A model generated the notes under the pieces. The model was not told the DNA's origin. It worked only from the letters and a program-made list of their open reading frames with translations, and made no database searches. 64,000 nt of DNA from Burkholderiaceae bacterium (GTDB lineage: Bacteria > Pseudomonadota > Gammaproteobacteria > Burkholderiales > Burkholderiaceae_C), in NCBI GenBank assembly GCA_017848435.1, contig JAFEHU010000016.1:1-64000 (forward strand), written 5' to 3'. Positions 33,305-42,021 of this stretch are shown here, in pieces. Numbering within the stretch: the first letter of the stretch is position 1; the number at the start of each line of letters is the position of its first letter. The position numbers were made by a program, and so were the translations under genes.

Positions 33305-35268
33305 GCGTGCCTCCTGCGATGGGGTTCGGTCGAAGTGTTCAAACTGAATCCGTCAGCATCGTGAATGAATACCTGCGCGTTGAAGTTGCTTCGACGCCCG
33401 TCCTGGTAAGTCACAGGTATGTCGATATGTACTTCCCGGGAACCGTCGTACAAGCCCTGGATCAAGGCACCGTAACGCTCCTCCAAGAACTCGCGCCGCA
33501 GCTTGCGCGAACGCGTCAGCTCGCCTTCGTCGGGATCCAGTTCCTTGGGAAAGTTGGCGAACCTCTGCACCCGTGCATGGGGTGGCAAAAACCGGTTGAC
33601 CCGCGCAATTTCCTGGCGGATCAAGACCGCGATCTCGGGGCGCTGCGAAAGGTCGGTGAAGGTCGAGAAACCAATTCGCTTGTCCTCGGCCCAGCGCGAC
33701 AGGACGGCCATGTCGATGTTGATGAGTGCAGCCACGAAGTCGCGCCCCTCATCTCCCACGGTCATGATGTCCTTGATGAAAGGGCTGAACCGCAAACGCG
33801 TCTCGACGAACTGGGGCGGAAAGGTCTCGCCACTGCGAAGTCGCTTCAAATCCGACAGCCGTTCTAGGAAAACCAGCTCACCGCGGTCGGTCTTGGTCAC
33901 GGCGTCACCGGTGTAGAACCAGCCGTCCTTGACCTTGGACTCGACCGACCCTTCCCGTCGGTAGTAGCCCAGAAAAGGGCTTCCACCACGGATCTGGAGT
34001 TCGCCGTCCGAGCTCACCCGCCATTCAAGGGGAGCACCGGCCTCTGGGTGCGCCTGCATCCAGTGCCCTACGGTCTCAAGGTCGAAGCGATCACTCTGGT
34101 GGCATGTGAGCAAGCCGGTTTCAGTGGAGCCATAGATGTTCCGCAAGGACACGCCCATGGCATGGAACATACGAAACACGTCGGGTGCCATGGTGGCACC
34201 ACCGCAACTGGCAATGCGCAGCCGGGTCAGCCCCAACTGGTCACGCAACGGCCGCAGAACCAGAGCTTCGGCCAAGGGGAATTGCAGGCGATCCAGCCAG
34301 CCGATCGGCTTGCCATCCAGGCGACCGACGTTGAAGGCGTGCCCCACCTTCATACCCCATTCGTAGACGGCACGCCGCAGGGGCCCAGCGTCCAGCATGT
34401 GGGCCTGCACCGAGGAGGCCATGCTTTCCCATTGACGCGGAGCGAAGGTCATGGCCTCGACGGCGAGCTCGCGGATGTTGGCCAGCACCTGCTCGGGGCT
34501 TTCCGGGAAGTTGACCACCATGGGCAGCCCCAGGCCCGCAGAGATCCCGTTGATTTGCTCGGTGGCCCAGGCAGGCGCGATGTAGCTCAGATACTCCATG
34601 CCCGGTTTCGCATCGGTGGCATGGATCAGGCGCTGCGCGTTGTCGATCAGGAAGCGGTGCGTGAGCACCACCCCCTTGGGTTTGCCCGTGGTCCCCGAGG
34701 TGTAGGACAGCACCGCCACATCATCGGGCGAACCCTTCGCGACCAACGAACGGTACAGCCGAGGGTCCTGCGCATCCCGCTCAAGCCCTTGCTGCTGCAC
34801 CGACTTGAAGGTGCTGAGGATCGGGTCGTTGTAGGACCACATGCCTGTGTCATCCCAGTACACGACATGGCGAAGCAGCGCCAGCTTGCCCTTGACGTCC
34901 AGGCCCTTGTCCACCTGTTCCTGGTCCTGGGCGAAGAGGCAGACCGTCTCGCTGTCCTCCAGCAAATACTGCACTTCGTCCGCCGTCAGATCCGGATACA
35001 GGGAGACCACTTTGCAGCCCAGCGCGTGCGCCGCGAACTCCGCCCAGTAGTGCTGCGGCTCGTTCTCGCCAATGATCGCCACCGTCGCGCCGCGCTGCAC
35101 GCCCATGTGGTGCAGACCCAGTGCCAGCTCCAGCACATTGCGCTCCACCTCCGCAAAGGTGTATTCACGCCAGATGCCGCGCTGCTTGTGGCGCTGAGAC
35201 AGCCGCTCGGGTGTGGCGTCCGCGTGGCGTCGCAACAGTTGCGGCAGTGTTTCGATCTTGAGCATCAT
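33301..35268 (-). CDS. AMP-forming acyl-CoA synthetase, long-chain (FadD15-like) type
   Basis: 655 residues. AMP-binding signature SYTSGTTGKPKGVVLTH, then NIYGSTETGLLTCH (A5-type motif), GWFYTGDAVTKTDRGELVFLERLSDLKRLRSGETFPPQFVE with the adenylate-binding Asp. The size and motif spacing are those of the long-chain/bubblegum subgroup often located in LivFGHMK clusters. It would activate the imported acid to its CoA ester with ATP. Embedded between livG and livH with 4-nt overlaps on both sides, which ties activation directly to uptake. Confidence 0.9.
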   Translation of the reverse strand: MMLKIETLPQLLRRHADATPERLSQRHKQRGIWREYTFAEVERNVLELALGLHHMGVQRGATVAIIGENEPQHYWAEFAAHALGCKVVSLYPDLTADEVQYLLEDSETVCLFAQDQEQVDKGLDVKGKLALLRHVVYWDDTGMWSYNDPILSTFKSVQQQGLERDAQDPRLYRSLVAKGSPDDVAVLSYTSGTTGKPKGVVLTHRFLIDNAQRLIHATDAKPGMEYLSYIAPAWATEQINGISAGLGLPMVVNFPESPEQVLANIRELAVEAMTFAPRQWESMASSVQAHMLDAGPLRRAVYEWGMKVGHAFNVGRLDGKPIGWLDRLQFPLAEALVLRPLRDQLGLTRLRIASCGGATMAPDVFRMFHAMGVSLRNIYGSTETGLLTCHQSDRFDLETVGHWMQAHPEAGAPLEWRVSSDGELQIRGGSPFLGYYRREGSVESKVKDGWFYTGDAVTKTDRGELVFLERLSDLKRLRSGETFPPQFVETRLRFSPFIKDIMTVGDEGRDFVAALINIDMAVLSRWAEDKRIGFSTFTDLSQRPEIAVLIRQEIARVNRFLPPHARVQRFANFPKELDPDEGELTRSRKLRREFLEERYGALIQGLYDGSREVHIDIPVTYQDGRRSNFNAQVFIHDADGFSLNTSTEPHRRRHA

Positions 35269-36062
35269 TGCCCGCCCTCCCCGAGATAGGCCTTCATGAC
35301 GGCCGGGTTGGCCTGGATCTCCTTGGGGGTTCCCTCTGCGATCTTTCGACCGAAGTCCAGCACCGCAATGCGGTCTGCCAGATCCATCACCACGCCCATG
35401 TCGTGCTCCACCAGCACGACCGGAATCCGTTTGGCTTCGCGCACGTCCAGAATGAAGCGCGCGAGGTCTTCCTTTTCTTCCGCGTTCATGCCGGCCATGG
35501 GCTCGTCCATCAACAGGATCCGGGGGTCCTGGGCCAGCGCCCGACCCAAGTCCACGCGTTTGCGAAGTCCGTAGCCGAGGCTGCCCACTGGTGCATGGCG
35601 GATGGCCTCGATCTCCAGGAACTCGATGATTTCCTCCACCACTTCCCGATGGACCACCTCTTCTCGCCTAGCGGCGCCGAAGTAGAGGAACGACTGCGCC
35701 AGGTTCGAGCGCATGTGCATGTGGCGGCCCACCATCAGGTTCTCGACCACCGTCATGCCGGAGAAAATGTGCGTGCCCTGAAAGGTCCTGGCCAAGCCTT
35801 GGCCCGCGACTTCGTGGACCGCCATGTTGCGAACGCTCAGCCCGCCTAGCGTGATGTCGCCCTTCTTGGGACGGTAAAAACCGCTCAGGCAATTCATGAG
35901 CGAGGACTTCCCTGCGCCATTCGGACCGATGATGGCCAGCAGCTCATCCTTGCGCACATCGATGGACACATCGTTAAGCGCGACGATTCCACCGAACTGC
36001 AGCAACAGGTTGCGAGCCGAGAGCACCACACCGTCCGGGCTGACACTGGTGGTTGCAATCAT
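35265..36062 (-). CDS. livG: Branched-chain-type ABC transporter ATP-binding protein (LivG)
   Basis: 265 residues from ATG 36062; an in-frame extension to 36188 has no family similarity. Walker A GPNGAGKSS at 46-54, Walker B ILLMDEPMAGMNAEE. The signature motif is divergent (SLGYGLRKRVDLGRAL), as in many LivG proteins. It overlaps the acyl-CoA synthetase start by 4 nt. Confidence 0.92.
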   Translation of the reverse strand: MIATTSVSPDGVVLSARNLLLQFGGIVALNDVSIDVRKDELLAIIGPNGAGKSSLMNCLSGFYRPKKGDITLGGLSVRNMAVHEVAGQGLARTFQGTHIFSGMTVVENLMVGRHMHMRSNLAQSFLYFGAARREEVVHREVVEEIIEFLEIEAIRHAPVGSLGYGLRKRVDLGRALAQDPRILLMDEPMAGMNAEEKEDLARFILDVREAKRIPVVLVEHDMGVVMDLADRIAVLDFGRKIAEGTPKEIQANPAVMKAYLGEGGQ

Positions 36063-36168
36063 GACGCGTGCCCCTTGACGGGTGGGATCATGTCCATCGA
36101 TTCTCCTTGTTCGGACCGTTGTAGGGTCTCGTGATGGTGTTCTGTTCGGGCTGCCATGTCCGATACCG

Positions 36169-36930
36169 TCAGAGCCGTGCCCCGCCATCGATGCTCAGCG
36201 TGGTGGCGTTCAGATAGGCGTTCTCCACCACATGACGGACCAGCGCCGAGAACTCTGGCGCCTGCCCCATGCGGTTCGGGAACAGGATGACTTTCTCGAT
36301 AATGTTTTGCGCCACCTTAGTCGGCATGCCTGCCGACATGCCGGTCTCGAACAAGCCGGGGGCGAGCGCGACGACTCGCACGCCGTGCTGCGCCAGGTCT
36401 CGCGCCACCGGAAGGGTCAACCCCATGACTGCCGCCTTGCTGGCGCTGTAGGCGGCCTGACCCATCTGCCCCTGCCAGGCTGCACCTGAAGATGTGTTGA
36501 CGATCACGCCACGCTCGCCATCCGCGTTCGCGTCGTTCTGCGACATGGCTAAGGCGGCGTGCCGGATGACGTTGAAGGTGCCGGTCAAGTTGACACCGAT
36601 CACGCGGTTCCAGAGGTCCAGCGGAAACAGCTCGCCCTTGGACAAGGTCTTGCAAGGGCCGAGGATGCCCGCGCAGTTCACCGCCACATGTAACGCCCCA
36701 AACGTGTTGACCGCGAACTCGACGGCAGCTTTCACACTGGCGTCGTTGGCCACATCCGTTTTCAGCGCACGCACGCTGTCACCCAACGGGACCATCTCGC
36801 GCATCAGGCGGTCATCATCCACGTCGACCGCCACCACCTTGGCGCCCGCATCGACCAGGGCCTTGCAGGTCGCCAGGCCGAGCCCCGAACCCGCACCAGT
36901 CACCAACGCAACCGTGTTCTTGATGTCCAT
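36169..36930 (-). CDS. Short-chain dehydrogenase, HSD10-like 3-hydroxyacyl-CoA dehydrogenase
   Basis: 253 residues. NAD-binding TGAGSGLGLATCKAL at 11-25, NCAG motif, catalytic Ser in NTSSGAAWQGQMGQ and YxxxK in AYSASKAAV, then LPVARDLAQHGVRVVALAPGLFETGM and FPNRMGQAPEFSALVRHVVENAYLNATTLSIDGGARL. The last blocks are characteristic of type II 3-hydroxyacyl-CoA dehydrogenases (HSD17B10), which oxidise straight-chain and 2-methyl-branched 3-hydroxyacyl-CoAs. Lies 26 bp after the thiolase, so cotranscribed. Confidence 0.88.
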   Translation of the reverse strand: MDIKNTVALVTGAGSGLGLATCKALVDAGAKVVAVDVDDDRLMREMVPLGDSVRALKTDVANDASVKAAVEFAVNTFGALHVAVNCAGILGPCKTLSKGELFPLDLWNRVIGVNLTGTFNVIRHAALAMSQNDANADGERGVIVNTSSGAAWQGQMGQAAYSASKAAVMGLTLPVARDLAQHGVRVVALAPGLFETGMSAGMPTKVAQNIIEKVILFPNRMGQAPEFSALVRHVVENAYLNATTLSIDGGARL

Positions 36931-36956
36931 GCTTGTCTCTTCTTTCGGTGAGGCGC

Positions 36957-38195
36957 TCAGCGCGCCAGGATGGAGATGCAGGCAACGGCTTCCTCGATGC
37001 CCTCAAGGCCGCCGCCGTTTTCGGCCAATGCGATGCGGGCGCCTTCGACTTGCCGCGCGCCGGCTTCCGCGCGAAGCTGGGTCACCAGCTCGTGCACCTG
37101 CGCCAAGCCCGTCGCACCAACCGGATGCCCCTTCGACTCCAGGCCTCCCGAGGGGTTGATGGGAATGCGCCCACCGATGCGGGTGTCGCCCCGCTCGGCG
37201 ATCACACCCCCCTGGCCGAACTCGCAGAAGCCCAGGTTTTCAGACTGGATGATTTCCCCCATGGCAGTGGCGTCGTGGACTTCGGCCACGGAGATGTCGT
37301 CCGGCCCCACGCCGGCCAACTCATACGCCCGCCGCGCGGCCAGCGCCGTGCAATGGTTGGCAACGTCTTCCTCATTGCGCGCGGAGCCGCTTTGAACCAC
37401 AGCGGCCAGCACCCGGATTGCCCGGCTCGCGTCGATGTTCAACCGCTTGAGCGCAGACCGGTTGCACACGATGACCGCGGCGGCGCCGTCCGACACAGGC
37501 GAGCACATCGGCAAGGTCAGCGGGTAGGTGATCGGTGGCGCTGTCAGCACGTCGTCAATGCTGTACGACACTTGGTATTGCGACAGTGGGTTGTGGACCG
37601 AATGCGCGTGGTTCTTGGCCGAGACGGCCGCCAGCTGCCGTTGCGTAGTGCCGAAAGTGCGCATGTGGGAGCGCGCGAAGGCCGCGTACACATCCATGAA
37701 CACGCTGTAGGGCCGGGGAGAGGTCGAGCCTTCCGGAACCGCCACATCGCGCCCGAGCTTCATCAGCTCTTCGCGGATGTCGGTGGCCCGCGACAGATCC
37801 CAGGCGCTGTCGAAGACCGAGAACATCTTCTGCTTGTCCGGGGTGAACATCTTCTCCGCGCCGATAGCCAAGGCCACATCGCCCGCACCCGCACGAACAT
37901 GGTTGCATGCCAACACGAACGCGGACGATCCGCTGGCGCAGGCGTTTTCGATGTTGACCACGGGAATGCGACCGATCCCCATGGCGCGCAATGCAATCTG
38001 CCCGCGGATCATGTGCTGGCCCTCCATGTGACCTTGGGAGGTGTTGCCGAAAAAGGCCGCTTGCAGGTCCTCTTGCCGGATCCCGGCATCCACCAGCGCC
38101 GCCTTGGTCGCCTCGCGCGTCATCTGCTTGATGTCCTTGTCCAGATGGCGACCAAACGGGGTCATTCCCACACCAATGACATAGATGTCTTCCAA
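36957..38195 (-). CDS. SCP2-type thiolase
   Basis: 412 residues. Nucleophile Cys in NIENACASGSSAFVLA, VSDGAAAVIV, VAEVHDATAMGEI, NPSGGLESKGHPVGATGLAQ with the catalytic His, and a C-terminal ALAENGGG in place of the second-Cys motif of FadA-type thiolases. This is the SCP2/SCPx-like subgroup, which cleaves branched or bulky 3-ketoacyl-CoAs. Many members need a small DUF35 (OB-fold) partner; none is in this element. First gene after the promoter and operator at 38253-38282. Confidence 0.9.
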   Translation of the reverse strand: MEDIYVIGVGMTPFGRHLDKDIKQMTREATKAALVDAGIRQEDLQAAFFGNTSQGHMEGQHMIRGQIALRAMGIGRIPVVNIENACASGSSAFVLACNHVRAGAGDVALAIGAEKMFTPDKQKMFSVFDSAWDLSRATDIREELMKLGRDVAVPEGSTSPRPYSVFMDVYAAFARSHMRTFGTTQRQLAAVSAKNHAHSVHNPLSQYQVSYSIDDVLTAPPITYPLTLPMCSPVSDGAAAVIVCNRSALKRLNIDASRAIRVLAAVVQSGSARNEEDVANHCTALAARRAYELAGVGPDDISVAEVHDATAMGEIIQSENLGFCEFGQGGVIAERGDTRIGGRIPINPSGGLESKGHPVGATGLAQVHELVTQLRAEAGARQVEGARIALAENGGGLEGIEEAVACISILAR

Positions 38196-38252
38196 TGCAT
38201 TTCTCCTGTAAGCGGGCCTATGGGAAAGCGCCTCGTTGACGCCAATCTACTA

Positions 38253-38282
38253 TTTATAAAGGTGTTTTACTGTAGAGTAAAA
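38253..38282 (-). promoter_or_regulatory. Promoter with overlapping palindromic operator for the thiolase operon
   Basis: Read on the - strand: -35 TTTACT (38281-38276), a 17-bp spacer, -10 TATAAA (38258-38253), 58 bp before the thiolase start. The perfect palindrome TTTTACT-GTAG-AGTAAAA (38265-38282) covers the -35 and much of the spacer, an arrangement suited to repression. The core TTACTGTARAGTAA recurs at 39411-39424. Confidence 0.7.
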
Positions 38283-38318
38283 TTGATGTCGAAGCACTAG
38301 GGAAATCCCGACATCCGA

Positions 38319-39386
38319 TCAGACGTCGGCGGCTCGATCGGTCAGTGCAAGGAAGCGCAATCCCCTCGCCGTCTCGATATCGCCACCCGGCGTCACGCGG
38401 TACAAGCCACGCGCCACGTTGTGGGGGTGTGCGGCTGCCTCGGTCAGGTTCAAAACCGGCGCATAGCAGGCATCCGTACGTTCCAGAATTTGCGTCCAAT
38501 GGGCACTGGGGTGCGATGCAAAAAGAGCGGTCATTCGCGCTTTCAGCGCCGGCCATGTAGACCGGTTCATCTGATCGGACAACACGACATCGGTCAGACC
38601 CAGGCGCTGCAGGAGCAGCGCGTAGAACTGGGGCTCAATAGCCCCCACGGTGATGTAGCGGCCGTCTGCGCAGATGTACCGGTCGTAGAAGGGCGAGTCG
38701 TGGAAAACACTGGGCACACCCGGATCAAAACCTCCAGAGGCGCTGATGATTTGCACCAGCGGGGACAACATCGCCAGCACGTCCACGATGGCGCCATCCA
38801 CCACGCAGCCCTGCCCACTCTCCCTGGCCGCGAGCAACCCCGACACCATGCCCAGCGCGAAACCCAGCGCACCCGCCGCATCACCCAACACAGTGGGAGG
38901 CAGCATGGGTGGGTGGCCAGGACGCTCCGTCAGCGACATCAGGCCGGTAAGCGCCACATAGTTCATGTCGTGCCCGGCGGCCTGCGCCAGCGGCCCGTCC
39001 TGACCCCAACCGGTCATGCGCCCGTACACGAGACGCGGGTTCAGTTGCCCACAGACATCCGGTCCGAGGCCCAGGCGCTCCATGACGCCCGGACGGTTGC
39101 CTTCGATCAATCCGTCACTGGCCGCGACGATCTCAAGCGCCCGGGTGCGGTCGTCTTCCTGTTTCAGGTTCAGGACTACTCGGCGCTTGCCGCGAGACAG
39201 CAAACCATCCTCGCGCGGCGTCAGATCCTTCGGCAAGTCGCCGGGGCTCGGACGCGCCACCATGGTGACCTCCGCCCCCAATTGCGTGAGCAGCAAGCCG
39301 GCCAGCGGCCCTGGTCCAATGCCCTCGAACTCAACGACCTTGACCCGCTTCAGCGGAGATCCACGCGATGCAATCTGATGGCTCAT
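38319..39386 (-). CDS. CaiB/BaiF-family protein, alpha-methylacyl-CoA racemase (AMACR)-like
   Basis: 355 residues, the length of AMACR rather than of formyl-CoA transferases. EFEGIGPGPLAGLLLTQLGAEVTMVARP, RGKRRVVLNLK, EGNRPGVMERLGLGPD, GRMTGWGQDGPLAQAAGHDMNYVALTG (His of the racemase pair), and TVLGDAAGALGFALGMVSGLLAA (Asp of the pair) are all AMACR hallmarks. AMACR interconverts R and S 2-methylacyl-CoAs so that the S form can enter dehydrogenation. A CoA-transferase role is possible but less supported. Starts from the divergent control region at 39387-39492. Confidence 0.85.
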   Translation of the reverse strand: MSHQIASRGSPLKRVKVVEFEGIGPGPLAGLLLTQLGAEVTMVARPSPGDLPKDLTPREDGLLSRGKRRVVLNLKQEDDRTRALEIVAASDGLIEGNRPGVMERLGLGPDVCGQLNPRLVYGRMTGWGQDGPLAQAAGHDMNYVALTGLMSLTERPGHPPMLPPTVLGDAAGALGFALGMVSGLLAARESGQGCVVDGAIVDVLAMLSPLVQIISASGGFDPGVPSVFHDSPFYDRYICADGRYITVGAIEPQFYALLLQRLGLTDVVLSDQMNRSTWPALKARMTALFASHPSAHWTQILERTDACYAPVLNLTEAAAHPHNVARGLYRVTPGGDIETARGLRFLALTDRAADV

Positions 39387-39408
39387 GGTGCTCTTCTGGT
39401 TGATTCAG

Positions 39409-39442
39409 TTTTACTGTAAAGTAACTTTGACTACTTTGTAGT
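39409..39442. promoter_or_regulatory. Palindromic operators in the divergent racemase/crotonase region
   Basis: TTTTACTGTAAAGTAACT (39409-39426) matches the operator at 38265-38282 with the same core TTACTGTARAGTAA. A second palindrome ACTAC-TTT-GTAGT lies at 39430-39442, overlapping a -35-like TTGACT (39427-39432). The region separates the CaiB-like gene (-) from the crotonase gene (+), so one regulator could control both directions. Confidence 0.62.
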
Positions 39443-39492
39443 AATGGAAATCCCCAACAACCGATCCCTCGGTTGAATCGCAGAATCTACTC

Positions 39493-40305
39493 ATGAAAAA
39501 TCAAGCCATGGAAAGAGAACAAATGCCACCACCCGCTGTTGTCGTGGATGTTCGAAAAGGTGCCATGTGGATCCGCCTGAATCGGCCGGAGGCGATGAAC
39601 TCCCTCACGCCGGAGGTGCTCAGCGGCATCGATCAGGCCCTGAGCGACGCCGAGGGGAACCAGGACGTGCGGGCGGTCGTCCTCACCGGCACAGGTCGGG
39701 CCTTCTGCGCCGGGGCCGATCTCAAGTACGTCCGATCGCAATCGGGATCGGACGGCCCTCGTCTGTTTCTCGACAGCGTCCTGGCCACGATGAACCGGCT
39801 GGACAGCTTCCCCAAGCCGGTGATCGCCGCGCTCAATGGACTGGCCCTAGCCGGTGGCCTCGAGTTGGTGCTCTGCTGCGACCTGGTGCTTGCCGCTCGC
39901 GGCGCAAAGATCGGCGATGCCCATGCCAACTACGGCTTGCTGCCCGGCGGAGGTGGCTCGGTGCGGCTGCCCCGCGTCATAGGACCCACACGCGCGAAGT
40001 ACCTGCTTTTCACCGGTGAATTTCTCAGCGCCGACGAGCTGGTGGAAGCCGGGTTGGTCAACCAGGTGGTCGATCCCGATGAACTGGAAGCGGCCACGCA
40101 AGCGCTTGTGGACAAGATCGCCAGCAAGAGCCCATTGGGCTTGAGGCGCATGAAGGCGCTGGTCGATGATGGCCTGCAACAACCAGTCGAGACGGCGTTG
40201 CGTCTGGAACTGCTCGCGTCGGAGGTGCACTCGCACAGCGCCGACCAGCGCGAAGGCTTGTTGGCATTCGAAGAGAAGCGCGCACCGCGATTCATCGGTC
40301 AATAG
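39493..40305 (+). CDS. Enoyl-CoA hydratase/isomerase (crotonase) family protein
   Basis: 270 residues if started at 39493; ATG codons at 39508 and 39523 are also possible. Crotonase pattern: IRLNRPEAMNSLTPEVL, GRAFCAGADLKYVR (oxyanion hole), NGLALAGGLELVLCCDLVLA with the first catalytic Glu, GLLPGGGGSVRLPRVIG. At the position of the second catalytic Glu of classical hydratases the sequence reads IGDAHANYG, so that residue is replaced (probably by His). It may still hydrate, or catalyse a related isomerase or lyase step. Followed after 15 bp by a second CoA ligase. Confidence 0.87.
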   Translation: MKNQAMEREQMPPPAVVVDVRKGAMWIRLNRPEAMNSLTPEVLSGIDQALSDAEGNQDVRAVVLTGTGRAFCAGADLKYVRSQSGSDGPRLFLDSVLATMNRLDSFPKPVIAALNGLALAGGLELVLCCDLVLAARGAKIGDAHANYGLLPGGGGSVRLPRVIGPTRAKYLLFTGEFLSADELVEAGLVNQVVDPDELEAATQALVDKIASKSPLGLRRMKALVDDGLQQPVETALRLELLASEVHSHSADQREGLLAFEEKRAPRFIGQ

Positions 40306-40320
40306 ACGGAGAGACTGGCC

Positions 40321-41547
40321 ATGACACATGCCTTGCCGCTGGATCGACTCGACGCGCTGCGCGCGGCGCAGCAAAACGCCTACGACCGAGCGCCCGCCAT
40401 CCGCGACATCTACGAGCGCGCGCGCATGACGCCGCAGGACATCCGCAGTGCGGCCGACTTGGCGCGCCTGCCCGTCACGAGCAAGGACGCGCTGCTGGAC
40501 CTTCAGCGCAAGGCGCCGCCTTTTGGCGGTTTCCTGGCCGCCGACGAAGCGGCGATACGGCGCATTTTTGTGTCACCTGGCCCCATCTACGAGCCACAGT
40601 TGAACGACGATCAAGACGGTCACGGTTTTTCCCACGGCTTCCGGCGTGCGGGCATCGGTCCCCAGGACCGTGTGCTGAACACCTGGTCGTACCACTTGGT
40701 GCCCGCAGGTGTCCTGCTCGACCAAGGCATCGTGGCCACGGGCGCCACCGTCATCCCCTGCGGCCCGGGGGGCGCCGAACAGCAGGCCCAACTGATCCTG
40801 GAATTGGGTGTCACCTGCATCTGCGCCTCCACCGCCTTCTTCGTCACGCTGGTCAACACCCTGGAGCACATGGGCCACCAGCTTCCCGGCGCCTGGAAGG
40901 TCAAGTCGGCGCTGCTCGGTGGGGAAATGGGTGACTGGATGGGCAAGCGGCGTGCGCTTGAGACGAGGTACGGCATCAAGATCTTTTCTGCGTACGCCAC
41001 CGGCGACTTCGGCCTCATCGGCTACGAGGAAACGGGTCAGGAGGGCTACGCCGTGCAGCCGGAAAGGCTGGTCCAGATTTGCGACCCGCAAACGGGCACC
41101 CCGTTGCCCTTGGGCGAAACCGGTGAGATCGTGGTCACCACCTTGGACCGTGGCTGGCCCCTCGTGCGTTTTGGCACCGGCGATGTGGCGAGTGGAAGTG
41201 TCGCATCAGCCGATGGCTTTGTGAGCCACATCAGTCTCTTGAAAGGTCGGGTCGGACAGGCTGTAAAGGCCCGAGAGATCTTCATCTATCCACGCAACGT
41301 CGAGGAGGTGTTGATGCAGGTTCCGCATATGCAGCGCGCTCAAGTGGTGGTCACGAAGCAGGAACACCGCGAGACGGTCACCCTGCGCGGCGTCTTGCAT
41401 CCGGGCGTTGACGCGGCTACGGTCGAGAAGGCTCTTCATGAGATCTTCAAGCAACGCACCCGTTTGAAGCTGGACGCCGTCGAATGGATATCCGCCGACG
41501 ATCTGGTCATTGATGCACCTGTGCTGGTCGATCGGAAATACGCATAG
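40321..41547 (+). CDS. Phenylacetate-CoA ligase (PaaK)-like AMP-binding protein
   Basis: 408 residues with GGAGA before the start. PaaK-type layout: AYDRAPAIRDIYERARMTPQDIRSAADLARLPVTSKDALLDLQ at the N-terminus, YATGDFGLIGYE in the A5 position, GEIVVTTLDRGWPLVRFGTGDVA, and a PaaK-like C-terminal domain (REIFIYPRNVEEVLMQVP). The usual Ser/Thr/Gly-rich phosphate loop is poorly conserved (IRRIFVSPGPIYEPQ). It would activate a carboxylate, possibly a different intermediate from that handled by the 655-residue ligase. Its stop sits 2 bp from the integrase remnant. Confidence 0.83.
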   Translation: MTHALPLDRLDALRAAQQNAYDRAPAIRDIYERARMTPQDIRSAADLARLPVTSKDALLDLQRKAPPFGGFLAADEAAIRRIFVSPGPIYEPQLNDDQDGHGFSHGFRRAGIGPQDRVLNTWSYHLVPAGVLLDQGIVATGATVIPCGPGGAEQQAQLILELGVTCICASTAFFVTLVNTLEHMGHQLPGAWKVKSALLGGEMGDWMGKRRALETRYGIKIFSAYATGDFGLIGYEETGQEGYAVQPERLVQICDPQTGTPLPLGETGEIVVTTLDRGWPLVRFGTGDVASGSVASADGFVSHISLLKGRVGQAVKAREIFIYPRNVEEVLMQVPHMQRAQVVVTKQEHRETVTLRGVLHPGVDAATVEKALHEIFKQRTRLKLDAVEWISADDLVIDAPVLVDRKYA

Positions 41548-41549
41548 CT

Positions 41550-41777
41550 CAGCCGCTCAAGCTGCACGGGCGAGAGCAAGGCATAGAGGTCCTTGCCTTC
41601 CTCCACGCGCAGCGTTATGCGTTCACCGTCGATATCGGTGTCCTTCAACGCGCAAACATCGCTGGCGAGCAGTCCGGCCCCATAGGCCACGGAAAGCGCC
41701 GCTTGATACTTGGGGTTCGGTGCAGCTGCGATCAGACGAGCGACTTCGTCGCAGTTCAGCACCACCGGCGGCGGGCG
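41550..41777 (-). pseudogene. Remnant of an IS91-associated tyrosine integrase
   Basis: The - strand reads RPPPVVLNCDEVARLIAAAPNPKYQAALSVAYGAGLLASDVCALKDTDIDGERITLRVEEGK then DLYALLSPVQLERL. This is the central part of the site-specific integrase that accompanies IS91-type elements. An internal segment between EGK and YALL appears shortened, and both ends are missing. Similarity stops at about 41550, next to the ligase stop codon, marking a cargo junction. Confidence 0.7.
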
Positions 41778-42021
41778 TGGCTGACCGGGCGCAGGAATTT
41801 ACACCATGGTGGGAGACAGTTGGATAGCGAAGAGGATGTTCGGGGCAGCGCAAGGTAGTCTTCGTCCGCGACATGGCGGTGATGCGCCGGTTCTACGGCT
41901 CCTGCTCGGCTTTGTGGTGCTGCACGAGCCGAGCCCGGCTGGATCACCTGCATACTGCTGTTCGCCATCTCTGCGTTGAGACGCGGCAATATTCAAAAAA
42001 GCACACGCAATCGACAGTCAA
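41778..42021. other. Non-coding stretch upstream of the TnpS-like gene
   Basis: No gene, no strong repeat and no copy of the inverted repeat found near tnpT. It should contain the promoter of the recombinase-transposase pair, but I see no clear -35/-10. Confidence 0.3.

Noticed and set aside
41436-41549. Extension of the integrase remnant into the PaaK-like gene
   Set aside because: Beyond position 41550 the - strand translation no longer resembles an integrase; it is antisense to the ligase.
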